Source of the DNA: Pseudomonas capsici
GTDB taxonomy: Bacteria; Pseudomonadota; Gammaproteobacteria; Pseudomonadales; Pseudomonadaceae
NCBI RefSeq assembly: GCF_017165765.1
Contig: NZ_JAFGZD010000003.1
Location: 349,516-413,515, forward strand
Direction: 5' to 3'
Length of the DNA: 64,000 nucleotides
Translations under genes and position numbers: made by a program
Notes under the pieces: model-generated
Database searches by the model: none
What the model was told of the DNA's origin: nothing
The model's input: only the letters and a program-made list of their open reading frames with translations
Shown here: in pieces, positions 15,628 through 24,849 of the stretch
Layout: each line of letters begins with the position of its first letter
How positions within the stretch are numbered: position 1 is the stretch's first letter

Positions 15628-16992
15628 ATGGACGACAAGTCTGTTTCTGCCGGTGCATACAAACCGAACGTGCTTCTGGTTGACGACGAGGAACTGATTC
15701 TCAGCAGCCTGCGCCGTCTGCTGAGGACCCAGGGGTACACCATTCACTGCGCCACCAGCGGCGAAGAAGCCCTGAACATCATGGCGCAACATCCCATCGA
15801 CCTGGTGATGAGCGATGCGCGCATGCCGCACATGGACGGCTCCACGCTGCTGGCCCGTATCCATGCGCTCTATCCCGGCACCATGCGCTTGCTGCTCACC
15901 GGTTATGCGGATCTGGACATGATCGTCAAGGCGATCAACGAAGGCGGCATTCATCGCTATATCAGCAAACCCTGGAATGACGAAGACATGCTGCTGACCT
16001 TGCGTCAGTCCCTGGCCCATCAGCATTCCGAGCGCGAGCGGCAACGGCTCGAACAACTGACCCACGACCAGAACGAAGCGCTGCAACTGCTCAATGCCAC
16101 TTTGGAAAAGCGCGTGCTGGCGCGCACGTCCGAGGTGCAGCAGACCGCCGACATGCTCGATCTGGCCTACGACGAACTCAAGCACAGCTATGCCACCAGC
16201 ACCGAACTCTTCTCATTGCTGGTCAATCAGCGCCTGCCTGCGGACAAGCAGACCAACCGGCAGATCATCGATCTGGTGCGTACTTACTGTCAGGTTCACG
16301 GGCTGGATGAGGTCAGTCGACGCGACCTGTGCATGGCGGCCGCGCTGCACAATATCGGCAAACTCGCCTGGACTGACAACATGATCGGCGCGCCTGCCGA
16401 TCAGCTCTCCCACACCGAGCGTGAACGCTATCGGGACTATCCGAAGCAGAGCGAAGCCTTGCTCATGACCCTGGACCCGATGCGCGATGCGGCCCGCTTG
16501 ATCCTGCACCATCAGGAGCGCTGGGACGGCACGGGGTTTCCTGACCGGCTCAAGGGCGAGGCGACTCCCTTCGGTTCGCGCCTGCTCAAGCTGGCCGTGG
16601 ATTTCATCGAGCTGCAGCATGGCCTGATCATTCAGCGGCGCATGAACAGCGACGAAGCGCTGGTGTTTATCCGTCAGTACAGCGGGCGCTGGTACGACCC
16701 TGGCCTGCTGGAAGGGTTCATCAAGGCCTGCGCGGTCTACCGCTCCGATATCACCCTGGGCGACCCGTTGGTCAAGGCCATGAAACCCCGTGAGTTGAGT
16801 GCAGGCATGGTGCTGGCCCGTAACCTCAACGCCGATAACGGCATGCTGCTGCTCAATGCCGGCAAGGTGCTCAGTGAACTTCTGGTCGAGAAGCTGATTG
16901 CCTTCGAGGAAATGGAAGGCGCGACTTATACCGTGTTTATCCGTCTGCCCGAACCGGTCCTGTCTCCCGCGAAAATTACGCTTCCTGCGTAG
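15628..16992 (+). CDS. Response regulator with degenerate HD-GYP output domain
   Basis: This 454-residue protein has an N-terminal receiver (VLLVDDEE, phosphoacceptor Asp63 in VMSDARMPHMDG, and YISKPWND), a coiled coil (residues about 130-195) and an HD-GYP-type domain. In the output domain the metal-binding HD pair reads HN (ALHNIGKL, residues 241-242) and the signature reads HHQERWDGTGFP (294-305) instead of the usual HHERxDGxGYP. In the family HD-GYP proteins hydrolyse cyclic di-GMP; loss of the Asp ligand makes activity doubtful, so a binding or scaffolding role is possible. ATG 15628 has GAGG 8 bases upstream; a start at 15487 would add 47 residues without family character. Confidence 0.88.
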   Translation: MDDKSVSAGAYKPNVLLVDDEELILSSLRRLLRTQGYTIHCATSGEEALNIMAQHPIDLVMSDARMPHMDGSTLLARIHALYPGTMRLLLTGYADLDMIVKAINEGGIHRYISKPWNDEDMLLTLRQSLAHQHSERERQRLEQLTHDQNEALQLLNATLEKRVLARTSEVQQTADMLDLAYDELKHSYATSTELFSLLVNQRLPADKQTNRQIIDLVRTYCQVHGLDEVSRRDLCMAAALHNIGKLAWTDNMIGAPADQLSHTERERYRDYPKQSEALLMTLDPMRDAARLILHHQERWDGTGFPDRLKGEATPFGSRLLKLAVDFIELQHGLIIQRRMNSDEALVFIRQYSGRWYDPGLLEGFIKACAVYRSDITLGDPLVKAMKPRELSAGMVLARNLNADNGMLLLNAGKVLSELLVEKLIAFEEMEGATYTVFIRLPEPVLSPAKITLPA

Positions 16993-17414
16993 GAGCGGAT
17001 CGGGCGGCGCTCCCCCAAATGCGCCTCCAAAGGCCGATGAACGGTCGTCAGGACAGTCCTGGCTTTGAAAAGTGCCTCGATTCCTGAAAATAATTGCTAC
17101 CGTTCGTCGGCAATTTTTCGAAAAAAATGCCCGCTCCGGAGGTTGTCATTCAAAAAAATGACGCGCTCCGCTTTTGACCATTTCCAAATAAATCGCCGCT
17201 TAGAACAAAAAAACCATTTGTCAAACTTTCAATACAAATAACATCAAAATAGTGGCTTTAGGGGTTTTATGACTTTCTTTTGACGCCAATATGCCGTGGG
17301 TCGATGTTTAAAAAATAAACGATTCAGCCGATAGTCAGGACGAATCCAACGGGCGCCAAACGCCCGTTCCAGAGCCATCCTGCCGGTGCCATGGCGCACC
17401 TTGCGAGCAACCCC
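16993..17414. other. AT-rich intergenic region with a hairpin before the alginate lyase
   Basis: No gene is supported here. AACGGGCG and CGCCCGTT (17348-17355 and 17361-17368) form a perfect 8-pair hairpin with a CCAAA loop, 46 bases before the lyase ATG at 17415. Without a following T run it looks like a leader hairpin, not a terminator. The middle part is rich in AT (17195-17275) and probably carries the promoter. Confidence 0.5.
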
Positions 17415-18083
17415 ATGATCGACCTCGCCACCTGGAATCTGTCCGTACCTGTCGGGACACCAGCCACTACCATCGACACCCCGAAACTCATGGGTGGCTA
17501 TCAGGATGGTTATTTCCGTTCAGGCAATACTCTGTTTTTCTGGGCACCGGTCACCGGCTCCACCACGGAAAATGCCAAGTACCCGCGTACCGAGCTGCGC
17601 GAAACCACGGCAGATGGTCGAGCCCACAACTGGGCTTATTCGAGTGCGGACAATTTCCTGCGGGCGGCGCTGACAGTCAATCAGGTGCCATCGACCGGCA
17701 AGATCGTGATCGGCCAGATCCACTGCTACGGCAGCACCGAGCCGTTGCTTAAGGTCGAGTATCAGTACAAGGAAAAACTGCAGACCGGCAACATCGTCGC
17801 CAAGTTTCGGCGCAGCCCGGATGCCGAAATCGAAGTGATCATGATTGCCCAGGGTGTCCCGCTCAACGAGCGTTTCAGCTACAGCATCCATCTGACGCCC
17901 GCCGGGAGTCTCACGGTCAATGCCTACGATCATGTCTGGAATGCCAGCCTGGACTCGGCCTGGAGCACCAAACTGTTTTACTTCAAGGCCGGGGTTTATA
18001 CCCAGGACAACACCGGCTACACCAACGAAGGCGGCGCAGCCACGTTCTACCAGTTGACCATCGCTCACGACAAGAAAGCCTGA
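17415..18083 (+). CDS. Polysaccharide lyase family 7 (alginate lyase)
   Basis: The protein is 222 residues from ATG 17415 (MIDLATWNLSVPVG); an ATG at 17391 would add eight residues, and neither has a good ribosome site. All three PL7 signatures are present: YPRTELRE (the R(S/T)ELR motif), IGQIH (QIH motif) and YFKAGVYTQ (YFKAG motif). These carry the substrate-binding Arg, the catalytic His and the catalytic Tyr. The enzyme cleaves alginate by beta-elimination. No signal peptide is visible, so it may act inside the cell or leave by another route. Its 3' end overlaps the convergent kinase gene by 19 bases. Confidence 0.92.
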   Translation: MIDLATWNLSVPVGTPATTIDTPKLMGGYQDGYFRSGNTLFFWAPVTGSTTENAKYPRTELRETTADGRAHNWAYSSADNFLRAALTVNQVPSTGKIVIGQIHCYGSTEPLLKVEYQYKEKLQTGNIVAKFRRSPDAEIEVIMIAQGVPLNERFSYSIHLTPAGSLTVNAYDHVWNASLDSAWSTKLFYFKAGVYTQDNTGYTNEGGAATFYQLTIAHDKKA

Positions 18084-19471
18084 CCTGTAAATACCAGGCT
18101 GAAGCAGATCCTTCCGGCCTGGGGCTGTGCCACTTCGACGCGACCGCCATGCAAATGCATGATCGCCGCCACGATGGCCAGCCCCAGGCCGTTGGAATCG
18201 GAGCTTTCGTGGCGCGATGAGTCGCCACGGTAGAAACGGTCGAACAGCCGGTCCAGGGTTGCAGCGGGCAGTACAGGCCCCTGGTTTTCCACTTCGATCC
18301 GCTGTTCATGCCTGAGAGACACGACCCGTAGCAGAATCCGGCTGCCTTCGTCGGCATAGCGGATGGCGTTGGCCACCAGATTGCTCAAGGCCCGGCGCAG
18401 CAGGATCGGGTCGGCGTCCAGCTTGCCCTGGCCACTGGCATGCAGTTCCAGTTGCCGCTCTTCGGCCAATCCCTCGAAATAGCCCGTTACCCGTTGCAGC
18501 TCGTCCTGCAAGTGCAGCGGCTGACGTTCCAGAACCGCCTGGGCTTCGTCGGCGCGAGCCAGGAACAGAATGCTTTCCACCAGCCGTGAAATCCGCTCCA
18601 GTTCTTCGAGGTTGGAGGCCAGCAAGGCCTGGTAGTCATCGACGCTGCGGTTCTGGCGCAATGCGACCTGACAGTGCCCCATCAGCGAGCCCACCGGGGT
18701 GCGGATTTCATGGGCCAGATCGGCGGAAAACTGCGTCAGGCGCTGATAGCCGTCATCCAGCCGGTCGAGCATGGCATTGAAGGCGTCGCTTAGCTGTTGC
18801 AGCTCGACCGGCGTGTTCCGCGTATCGAGACGGTTATGCAGACTGGTCGGGGAGATCCCGGCCGCATGGGCTGCCATCTGGCGCAACGGGCGCAAGCCGC
18901 GTCGCAACAGCACATAGCCCAGCAAGGCTGTCATTACAAAGGTCAGTGTCATGGCGGCATAGATGCGCTCGCGGAAACTGGCGAGCATGGCCATTTCCTT
19001 GACCATCAGGTGCGCGGCCTGCAGGCGCAACTCCACGCCATTGGACATCGCCTGCACCGACGCCGCTCGCAGCGGCACGCCCTGCAGGCTCATGCCGCTG
19101 CGCAGGTCGCTGACACTGAGCGCCTGATCCTGAGCGACCGTTGGCAGTTCCGGCAGTGGCGCGCGTTGCGGGTTCACGGCAATCACCGGTGGCTTGCCCG
19201 GTTCGCCAATGATGAAAATGTCTTCTTCGCTGTCGAGCATGTTCTCGAACAACTGCGGGCTGGCCTTGAGGTTGTCCAGGGTCAGGTCATAGCGCAGCAG
19301 TTTGCGAAAGTGATCCAGCCGGGCGAGCACGGCATGGTCGCTGCGCTGCATGACGGTCTGCTTGATCGACTGATACAGATAAAGCCCCGCGCCGCCTACG
19401 GTGAACATCGCCACCAGCGCGAAGGCCATGGTCGAGCGCAGGGTCAGGGATGGCTGGCGTCCGGGTTGCAT
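18065..19471 (-). CDS. Heavy-metal-type sensor histidine kinase
   Basis: The 468-residue kinase has an N-terminal membrane helix ([18 protein letters not shown]), a periplasmic sensor region (about 35-165), a second helix ([15 protein letters not shown]), HAMP, the H box [19 protein letters not shown] box [14 protein letters not shown] and G2 box [17 protein letters not shown]. The layout is that of CusS/CopS/HprS kinases. It starts 28 bases inside the end of the response-regulator gene, so the two are co-translated. Signal may be copper or another metal, or reactive chlorine/oxygen as in HprS; the divergent molybdoenzyme cluster favours the latter but this is inference. Confidence 0.9.
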   Translation of the reverse strand: MQPGRQPSLTLRSTMAFALVAMFTVGGAGLYLYQSIKQTVMQRSDHAVLARLDHFRKLLRYDLTLDNLKASPQLFENMLDSEEDIFIIGEPGKPPVIAVNPQRAPLPELPTVAQDQALSVSDLRSGMSLQGVPLRAASVQAMSNGVELRLQAAHLMVKEMAMLASFRERIYAAMTLTFVMTALLGYVLLRRGLRPLRQMAAHAAGISPTSLHNRLDTRNTPVELQQLSDAFNAMLDRLDDGYQRLTQFSADLAHEIRTPVGSLMGHCQVALRQNRSVDDYQALLASNLEELERISRLVESILFLARADEAQAVLERQPLHLQDELQRVTGYFEGLAEERQLELHASGQGKLDADPILLRRALSNLVANAIRYADEGSRILLRVVSLRHEQRIEVENQGPVLPAATLDRLFDRFYRGDSSRHESSDSNGLGLAIVAAIMHLHGGRVEVAQPQAGRICFSLVFTGQAFLS

Positions 19472-20139
19472 GGCCGTACCTCGCAGACGTAACCGATGCC
19501 GCGCACGGTATGGATGAGCTTGATCGGGTAGGGCAGGTCCACCTTGCTGCGCAGGCGCTTGATGGCCACATCCACCACATTGGTGTCGCTGTCGAAATTC
19601 ATGTCCCAGACTTCGGAGGCGATCTGCGCCCGTGACAGCACATCGCCCTCGCGGCGCAGCAACAGATGTAGCAGGGCGAATTCCTTGTTGGTCAGGACGA
19701 TGACCTGCTGCTGGCGGGTGACGCGGCGGCGCAGCAGGTCCAGTTCCAGATCGGCCAGATGGAAGTGATCGGCTTCACGGACCACGCCCCGCCGCAGGAT
19801 GGTACGGATGCGCAACAGCAGCTCGGTAAAGGAGAAGGGTTTGACCAGATAATCGTCGGCACCCAGTTCCAGGCCGCGAATCCGGTCCTGCAATTGATCC
19901 CGTGCCGTGAGAAACAGCACCGGCACATCCTGTTTTGCGCGCAGCACCTCGATGATCTGCCAGCCATCGATACCGGGCAGCATCACGTCCAGTACGATCA
20001 GGTCGTAGTGGTTTTCCAGCGCCATGTGCAGGCCATCGGCGCCGTGTTGGGTCCAGTCGACCTGATAGCCGGATTCGCCGAGGCCCTTTTTCAGGTACTC
20101 GCCGGTCTTGGTGTCGTCTTCAATCAGCAGGATATGCAT
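19444..20139 (-). CDS. OmpR-family response regulator (CusR/HprR type)
   Basis: The 231-residue protein has a receiver domain ([18 protein letters not shown], phosphoacceptor in [31 protein letters not shown]) and a winged-helix effector domain ([48 protein letters not shown]), the pattern of heavy-metal response regulators. It overlaps the kinase gene downstream. Two copies of a TGACA-type palindrome in the divergent promoter region (20220-20268) closely resemble the CusR/HprR box of enterobacteria, so it probably regulates itself and the divergent secreted protein-cytochrome-molybdoenzyme unit. Confidence 0.92.
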   Translation of the reverse strand: MHILLIEDDTKTGEYLKKGLGESGYQVDWTQHGADGLHMALENHYDLIVLDVMLPGIDGWQIIEVLRAKQDVPVLFLTARDQLQDRIRGLELGADDYLVKPFSFTELLLRIRTILRRGVVREADHFHLADLELDLLRRRVTRQQQVIVLTNKEFALLHLLLRREGDVLSRAQIASEVWDMNFDSDTNVVDVAIKRLRSKVDLPYPIKLIHTVRGIGYVCEVRPCNPDASHP

Positions 20140-20219
20140 GGTGAGGCTGGCTACACTCTGGCAGGCGCCTTCAGTCGCGCCGGTGTCGGCAGTCTAACCA
20201 GTTGCCAGCGGCGAGTCGG

Positions 20220-20268
20220 TTACATTTTTGTCATTGATCGGCCGGTTTCGTGAATGACAAAAATGTCA
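20220..20268. promoter_or_regulatory. Two response-regulator boxes of CusR/HprR type
   Basis: TTACATTTTTGTCA (20220-20233) and TGACAAAAATGTCA (20255-20268) are related palindromes 35 bases apart centre to centre, and together they form a 14-base perfect inverted repeat (20222-20235 with 20253-20266). They sit between the divergent regulator and secreted-protein genes. Known CusR/HprR sites have the form TGACA-A/T centre-TGTCA. Confidence 0.6.
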
Positions 20269-20340
20269 TGGGCAAGTCATTTTGCAGTACCGGTAGCGGA
20301 GCAATGATGGCGCTTCATTCAATCTGTCAGGGAATAACCG

Positions 20341-20946
20341 ATGAAGACTGCGCTTTCCACTACCTTCGGCCTGCTGTTGCTCAGTGCCGCTGCCATGACT
20401 CAAGCCGCCGATCTGCCGGTGGTCAAACCGATGCGTGGCACGGTCGAGAGCCTGCAGGCCGACACCTTGAACTTCACCACCCGTGCCGGTCAGCACCAGA
20501 GTATTCAACTGACCGAAAAGACCGGTATCCGTCTGGTTTCCAAGGCCGATCTGGACACTATCAAACCGCAAAGCTTCGTCGGCTCGGCAGCCATTCCCCA
20601 GGCTGACGGCACGCTCAAGGCCCTGGAAGTCACGGTGTTCGAAGCCAGCCTCAAAGGCAGCGGCGAAGGCCACTACGGCTGGGAAAATGCCGATGGCAGC
20701 ACCGGCACCATGACCAACGGCACGGTGGGCACCTTGTCCAAGGCCAATGGCCGTACCCTGAGCGTGCTTTACAAGGGCGGCGAGAAACAACTGGTGGTCC
20801 CGGAAGATGTGCCGATTGCCTATGTCGAACCGGGCCAGCGCAGTGAGTTGAAAGCGGGCGCGAAAATCGTGCTGTTCCCCGCCGATGACGGCAAGTCCGC
20901 CCGCGGGATTGCGGTTGGCAAGGATGGGTATACCCCGCCGATGTAA
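20341..20946 (+). CDS. Secreted DUF5666-like protein
   Basis: The 201-residue protein has a signal peptide (FGLLLLSAAAMTQAAD) and a mature part made of two small beta-barrel-like repeats: RGTVESLQADTLNFTTRAG and VGTLSKANGRTLSVLYKGG, each followed by a turn with PQSFVGSAA or LKAGAKIVLF. This OB-like repeat is the pattern of DUF5666-type periplasmic proteins. Homologues are sometimes labelled metal ABC transporter components, but nothing here supports transport. It is divergent from the metal-type two-component system, with regulator boxes in between, and 214 bases upstream of the cytochrome gene. A periplasmic stress or metal-binding role is a guess. Confidence 0.75.
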   Translation: MKTALSTTFGLLLLSAAAMTQAADLPVVKPMRGTVESLQADTLNFTTRAGQHQSIQLTEKTGIRLVSKADLDTIKPQSFVGSAAIPQADGTLKALEVTVFEASLKGSGEGHYGWENADGSTGTMTNGTVGTLSKANGRTLSVLYKGGEKQLVVPEDVPIAYVEPGQRSELKAGAKIVLFPADDGKSARGIAVGKDGYTPPM

Positions 20947-20996
20947 CTGATACATGGCGTGAATGCCGATCAGTCAAGGCATACCTGTTACTTGGG

Positions 20997-21082
20997 GGAG
21001 GGGCCTTGGCCGCGACAGCTTTCAGTTCAGGCCCTGAAAATATGTTGCCTGTAAGCAAATTGTCGCGGCCAAGGCCCCTTCC
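20997..21082. repeat. REP-type inverted repeat (GGCCTTGGCCGCGACA family)
   Basis: GGAGGGGCCTTGGCCGCGAC at 20997 pairs with TGTCGCGGCCAAGGCCCCTTCC at 21061-21082 across a 43-base centre. A degenerate copy is at 32192-32266. It separates the secreted protein gene from the cytochrome gene and could weaken read-through. Confidence 0.8.
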
Positions 21083-21160
21083 ACGGTGGCCCAGTCACCT
21101 GCTTTTTGAAATCAGCCCGGCATTACTCCCATGGCTCGGTCAACTTCTGAGAGAACAATC

Positions 21161-21784
21161 ATGAAAACCCGTCCCATTCATCCCTGGCCGGTGCGCCTGA
21201 CCCATTGGGTCAATGCGGTGGGCATGGTCTGCATGTTCATGAGCGGCTGGGGGATTTATAACGCTGCGCCGCTGATGGCTTTTACCTTCCCCAAATCGTT
21301 CACCCTCGGCGGCTGGCTGGGTGGTTCGATTGCCTGGCACTTTGCAGTGATGTGGCTGCTGGTGATCAATGGTCTGGTTTATGTGCTGTATGGCGTGTTC
21401 AGTCGCCACTTCAAACGTGACCTGTTGCCGGTACGTCCCGCCGAGGTGAAGCGCGATATCGCCGATGCCTTGCGCTTTCGTCTGGCGCATATCAAGGGCC
21501 GCTACAACGCCGTGCAACGCCTGATGTACTGGCTGGTGCTGGCCATGGGCGTATTGATAGTGCTGTCCGGACTGGCGATGTGGAAACCGGTGCAGTTTCA
21601 GGAACTGGCCAGCCTGATGGGCGGCTACGACGCTGCCCGCTGGGTGCATTTCGCCGCGATGTCGGCCATCGGTGCATTCGTCATCGTGCACCTGGCACTG
21701 GTCGTGCTGGTCCCGCGCACCTTGTTGCCCATGATTACTGGCGGGCGTCTGCCGGCTGAACACGGCAACTCCGGCCATGAATGA
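21161..21784 (+). CDS. Cytochrome b561-type membrane protein
   Basis: From ATG 21161 (ribosome site GAGAG) the protein has 207 residues and four membrane helices. PIHPWPVRLTHWVNAVGMV and GWLGGSIAWHFAVMWLLVING carry His residues in helices 1 and 2, and RWVHFAAMSAIGAFVIVHLAL carries the His pair in helix 4, the normal haem b ligands of this family. It overlaps the molybdopterin enzyme by 8 bases and is surely its membrane electron partner, taking the place that MsrQ has beside MsrP in enterobacteria. The start at 21131 is less likely. Confidence 0.9.
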   Translation: MKTRPIHPWPVRLTHWVNAVGMVCMFMSGWGIYNAAPLMAFTFPKSFTLGGWLGGSIAWHFAVMWLLVINGLVYVLYGVFSRHFKRDLLPVRPAEVKRDIADALRFRLAHIKGRYNAVQRLMYWLVLAMGVLIVLSGLAMWKPVQFQELASLMGGYDAARWVHFAAMSAIGAFVIVHLALVVLVPRTLLPMITGGRLPAEHGNSGHE

Positions 21785-22538
21785 ACCTCGTAAACCGCGC
21801 ATCCGCCTGGAACCTGCGCAACAGAAACAACTGGTGGATATCCAGCGCCGCTCGTTCCTGCGCGCCGGGCTGACCGTGGGGGCCATGTCGATGCTGACCG
21901 GCTGCAATCTCCAGGATGGCGATCAGGTGGACAGGGCGCTGTGGGCCATGTCGCGCTGGAACGATCGGGTTCAGGCCTGGCTGTTCAGCGGCCAGAAACT
22001 GGCTCCGACCTACAGCAAGGCGCAGATCACCAACCCGTTCCCGTTCAATGCGTTCTACCCGGAATACAACGTGCCCGAAGTGGAGCTGTCCGACTATCGA
22101 CTGGCGGTTTCGGGACTGGTGCGCGACAGGCAGCCATGGACCCTCGAAGCCTTGCGCAAGCTGCCGCAGCGCACGGATATCACGCGGCTGATCTGCATCG
22201 AAGGCTGGAGCGCGATAGGGCAGTGGGGCGGCGTGCCGCTCAGGACGTTTCTGGAATATATCGGGGCGGATACGACTGCGCGTTTCGTCGGTTTCAAGTG
22301 CGCCGATCGCTATTATTCGAGCCTGGATATGCCCACGGCCCTGCATCCACAGACCTTGCTGGCCCTGGACTTCGGTGACGTGGCCTTGCCGCCGGACTAC
22401 GGTTACCCGTTGCGGGTACGGGTGCCCACCAAGCTGGGGTTCAAGAATCCCAAGCATATCGTCGAGATCTTCGTGAGCAACGAGAACCCGGGCGGGTATT
22501 GGGAGGATCAGGGGTATAACTGGTTCAGCGGGATTTGA
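21777..22538 (+). CDS. Molybdopterin-dependent oxidoreductase (sulfite oxidase/MsrP fold)
   Basis: The 253-residue protein begins with a Tat-like leader (QRRSFLRAGLTVGAMSMLTGC) that also ends in a lipobox, so it may be Tat-exported and lipid-anchored in the periplasm. The core belongs to the SUOX/YedY fold: PFNAFYPEYNVPEVEL, ITRLICIEGWSAIGQWGGVP with the molybdenum-ligand Cys at about 140, YYSSLDMPTALHPQTLLAL, YGYPLRVRVPTKLGFKNPKH and GYWEDQGYNWFSGI. With the overlapping cytochrome b gene it forms a two-component periplasmic reductase or dehydrogenase. Proximity to a CusR/HprR-like regulator suggests repair of oxidised methionine or handling of a sulfoxide; substrate is not proven. Confidence 0.88.
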   Translation: MNEPRKPRIRLEPAQQKQLVDIQRRSFLRAGLTVGAMSMLTGCNLQDGDQVDRALWAMSRWNDRVQAWLFSGQKLAPTYSKAQITNPFPFNAFYPEYNVPEVELSDYRLAVSGLVRDRQPWTLEALRKLPQRTDITRLICIEGWSAIGQWGGVPLRTFLEYIGADTTARFVGFKCADRYYSSLDMPTALHPQTLLALDFGDVALPPDYGYPLRVRVPTKLGFKNPKHIVEIFVSNENPGGYWEDQGYNWFSGI

Positions 22539-22552
22539 GTAAGCAACCCGGC

Positions 22553-22638
22553 AGGAGCGCGCTTGCCCGCGACGACAATGGCTCAGACGACAAAAATGTA
22601 TTGTCTGGACACTGATGGTCGCGGGCAAGCGCGCTCCT
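22553..22638. repeat. REP-type inverted repeat (GCGCGCTTGCCCGCGAC family)
   Basis: Perfect 21-base arms, AGGAGCGCGCTTGCCCGCGA plus C at 22553-22573 and the reverse complement at 22618-22638, flank a centre with a nested GACAAT/ATTGTC pair. It lies between the convergent ends of the molybdoenzyme and efeM genes and may terminate both. Confidence 0.8.
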
Positions 22639-22662
22639 ACCGTTATGTGAACAAGGGAACGA

Positions 22663-23487
22663 TCAGTTCAGACCCAGCTTGCCGCGCAAGGTCGACAGGT
22701 CTTCGGCCAGTGTATTGACCGGACCGACCAGGGCCTTGCGGTCGTTTTCCTTAACCTTGTCATAGGTCTCGAAGCCGCCATCCTTGGTCTTGTACTTGGC
22801 CAGGATCTTGTCGACGGTGGCGAAGTTCTTGTCGACCTTGGTGGCGAAGGCCTTGTCCTGTTTCTCGATCTGCGGACGGAACAGGTCGACGATTTTCTTC
22901 GCACCGTCGATGTTGCCCTGGAAGTCATACAGGTCGGTGTGGCTGTAACGGTCTTCTTCGCCGGAGACCTTGGTGGCTGCGACTTCTTCCAGCAGGGCGG
23001 CAGCACCACCGACGACTTTCTCGGGCGGGAAGGTCAGGTCGGCCACGCGGGCTTGCAGGTCGTTCACGTCGGCCATCAGCTTGTCGGCAATCGGGCCCTG
23101 GTCCTGAATGGTGTTCTTCGAGAACAGGGCATATTCCAGACGATGGAAGCCGGTAAAGTCTTCGGCCTCGACACCTTGCTCGTGATCGTCGACACGGGAG
23201 TCGATGGACGCATCCAGATCACTGAACAGTTCGGCAATCGGCTCTACCGATTCGTAGTAGACCCGCGTCGGCGCGTACAGCTTCTTGGCCGTGGCGATGT
23301 CGCCTTTCTTGACGGCATCGGTGAACTCTTTGGTGTGGCTGACCAGTTCATCGATGTTTTCGGTGACGTAGATTTTGTAGTCCGAAACCGGGCCGACCAG
23401 ATCCAGCGGCGCCGTGGCAGCGAACGCCGCCATCGGGGTCTGAAGCAGGCCAAGGGTCAGCAGCAAGGCCAGAGGCGTTTTTTTCAT
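22663..23487 (-). CDS. efeM: EfeM, periplasmic M75 (imelysin-like) iron-uptake protein
   Basis: From ATG 23487 (GGAAG ribosome site) this is a 274-residue protein with a Sec signal ([19 protein letters not shown]) and an M75 domain: [31 protein letters not shown] with the HxxE metal motif, and [19 protein letters not shown]. Unlike EfeO in the same operon it lacks the N-terminal cupredoxin domain; this is the EfeM form known from the P. syringae EfeUOBM system. It is the last gene of the operon. Role: periplasmic iron binding and delivery with EfeO and EfeB to EfeU. A start at 23520 would overlap efeB and add an unlikely leader. Confidence 0.92.
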   Translation of the reverse strand: MKKTPLALLLTLGLLQTPMAAFAATAPLDLVGPVSDYKIYVTENIDELVSHTKEFTDAVKKGDIATAKKLYAPTRVYYESVEPIAELFSDLDASIDSRVDDHEQGVEAEDFTGFHRLEYALFSKNTIQDQGPIADKLMADVNDLQARVADLTFPPEKVVGGAAALLEEVAATKVSGEEDRYSHTDLYDFQGNIDGAKKIVDLFRPQIEKQDKAFATKVDKNFATVDKILAKYKTKDGGFETYDKVKENDRKALVGPVNTLAEDLSTLRGKLGLN

Positions 23488-23516
23488 GGTTGTCTTCCGG
23501 GTCAGGTGATTGGAGG

Positions 23517-24827
23517 TCATGCGGTTTGGGCAGTCGCTGCGGCGGCCAGCAATGAGCGGCCGATAAAGTCCTTGTCGCTGGTCACGCCCGGCAGGGTGAA
23601 GAAATAGCCGCCGCCGAAAGGCTTGAGGTATTCCTCCAGCGGCTCGCCGTTGAGGCGGGTCTGCACGGTGATGAAGCCTTTTTCCAGGTCGCTCTGGTAA
23701 CAGATGAACAGCAGGCCCATGTCGAGCTGGCCGTTCTTGTTGACGCCGTTGGAGTAGTTGAACGGGCGACGCAGGATCAGGTTGCGCTGGGTTTCGGGCG
23801 TGCGCGGGTTGGCCAGGCGAATGTGCGAGTCCAGGCGGGTCTTCTTGCCATGCGGGTCGGCTGCATAGTTCGGCACATCGCTTTCCACTTTGCCGTCCAT
23901 GGGCGCACCGGTGCTTTTGGTGCGGCCAAAGATGGATTCCTGTTCCTGCAGGGGCGTGCGGTCCCAGCGCTCGACGAAGTTGCGGATGATCCGCACTGCC
24001 TGATAGCTGCCGTTGGCGGCCCAGGCGGGTTCGTCGCTGCCGGGCTGGACCCAGACCAGCTCGTTCATGGTCTTCTGGTTGTTGGAATCCGGGTTGGCCG
24101 AGCCGTCCCGGAAACCCAGGAAGTTGCGCGCGCTTTCCGCGGGCTGGCCCGGCTTTTTAGGCGCTTGCGCCGGAACCGTGCCTTCCTGCTTCCAGCGCAC
24201 CAGCAGCAGGTCCGGCAGGTTCTTGACGATATCGCGCAGGGCGTGAATGTTGGTGTCCGGGGTGTTGGAGCAGAACTGGATACTCAGGTCGCCGTGGCAA
24301 CTGCTGGCTTCCAGCGCATCGTTGGGGAAGCCCGTCATGCGGCTCAGGCGCTTGGGTTTGACGGCCGTCAGGCCAAAGCGCTCGTCGAACAGCGACTCGC
24401 CCACCGATACGGTGATGGTCAGGTTGTCGGGGGTGACCACCGGGCCAAGGATGCCGGAGTCCAGTGGCGGCAGTTTCGGATCGACTTCAGCCACCGGGCC
24501 GCCGGTCATCAGGAAGGCAATGCGCTCGTTGAGGGTTCGGAACATGCGCTCCAGGTCTTCACGGTCGGCAGCCAGCACATCGAAGGCGACCATCATGCCC
24601 GCCGCCGGACGCGGGTTGACGATGCCGTTCTGGTGAATGCCATGGAACGCATTGTGGTCCTGGGTCTTGTCGCTGTTCGGGGCCTCGGTGACCTGAGCGG
24701 TGGTGGCAGCCAAAGCGTTGCCGCTCAGGCTGCTGCCCGCCAGCGCTGCACCGGCGGCACCCAGCCCCAGCAGAACACGGCGACGCTGAGGGGAGTGGGG
24801 AGCGTTATCGGATTCCGGATTTTTCAT
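23517..24827 (-). CDS. efeB: EfeB, DyP-type haem peroxidase (Tat-exported)
   Basis: The protein of about 436 residues begins with a Tat signal ([20 protein letters not shown], cut near ALAA). DyP-family marks are [13 protein letters not shown] (the GxxDG motif), [11 protein letters not shown] with the haem-ligand His, and [20 protein letters not shown]. In the Efe system this periplasmic peroxidase oxidises Fe(II) or frees iron from haem for import. A GTG 9 bases upstream is an alternative start. It is followed by efeM after 29 bases and preceded by efeO after 22. Confidence 0.93.
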   Translation of the reverse strand: MKNPESDNAPHSPQRRRVLLGLGAAGAALAGSSLSGNALAATTAQVTEAPNSDKTQDHNAFHGIHQNGIVNPRPAAGMMVAFDVLAADREDLERMFRTLNERIAFLMTGGPVAEVDPKLPPLDSGILGPVVTPDNLTITVSVGESLFDERFGLTAVKPKRLSRMTGFPNDALEASSCHGDLSIQFCSNTPDTNIHALRDIVKNLPDLLLVRWKQEGTVPAQAPKKPGQPAESARNFLGFRDGSANPDSNNQKTMNELVWVQPGSDEPAWAANGSYQAVRIIRNFVERWDRTPLQEQESIFGRTKSTGAPMDGKVESDVPNYAADPHGKKTRLDSHIRLANPRTPETQRNLILRRPFNYSNGVNKNGQLDMGLLFICYQSDLEKGFITVQTRLNGEPLEEYLKPFGGGYFFTLPGVTSDKDFIGRSLLAAAATAQTA

Positions 24828-24849
24828 CGTAGTCACTTGTTCACATCAG

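Noticed and set aside
20341..20946. Annotation as metal ABC transporter permease
   Set aside because: The protein is soluble after its signal peptide and has only small beta repeats, with no membrane segments.
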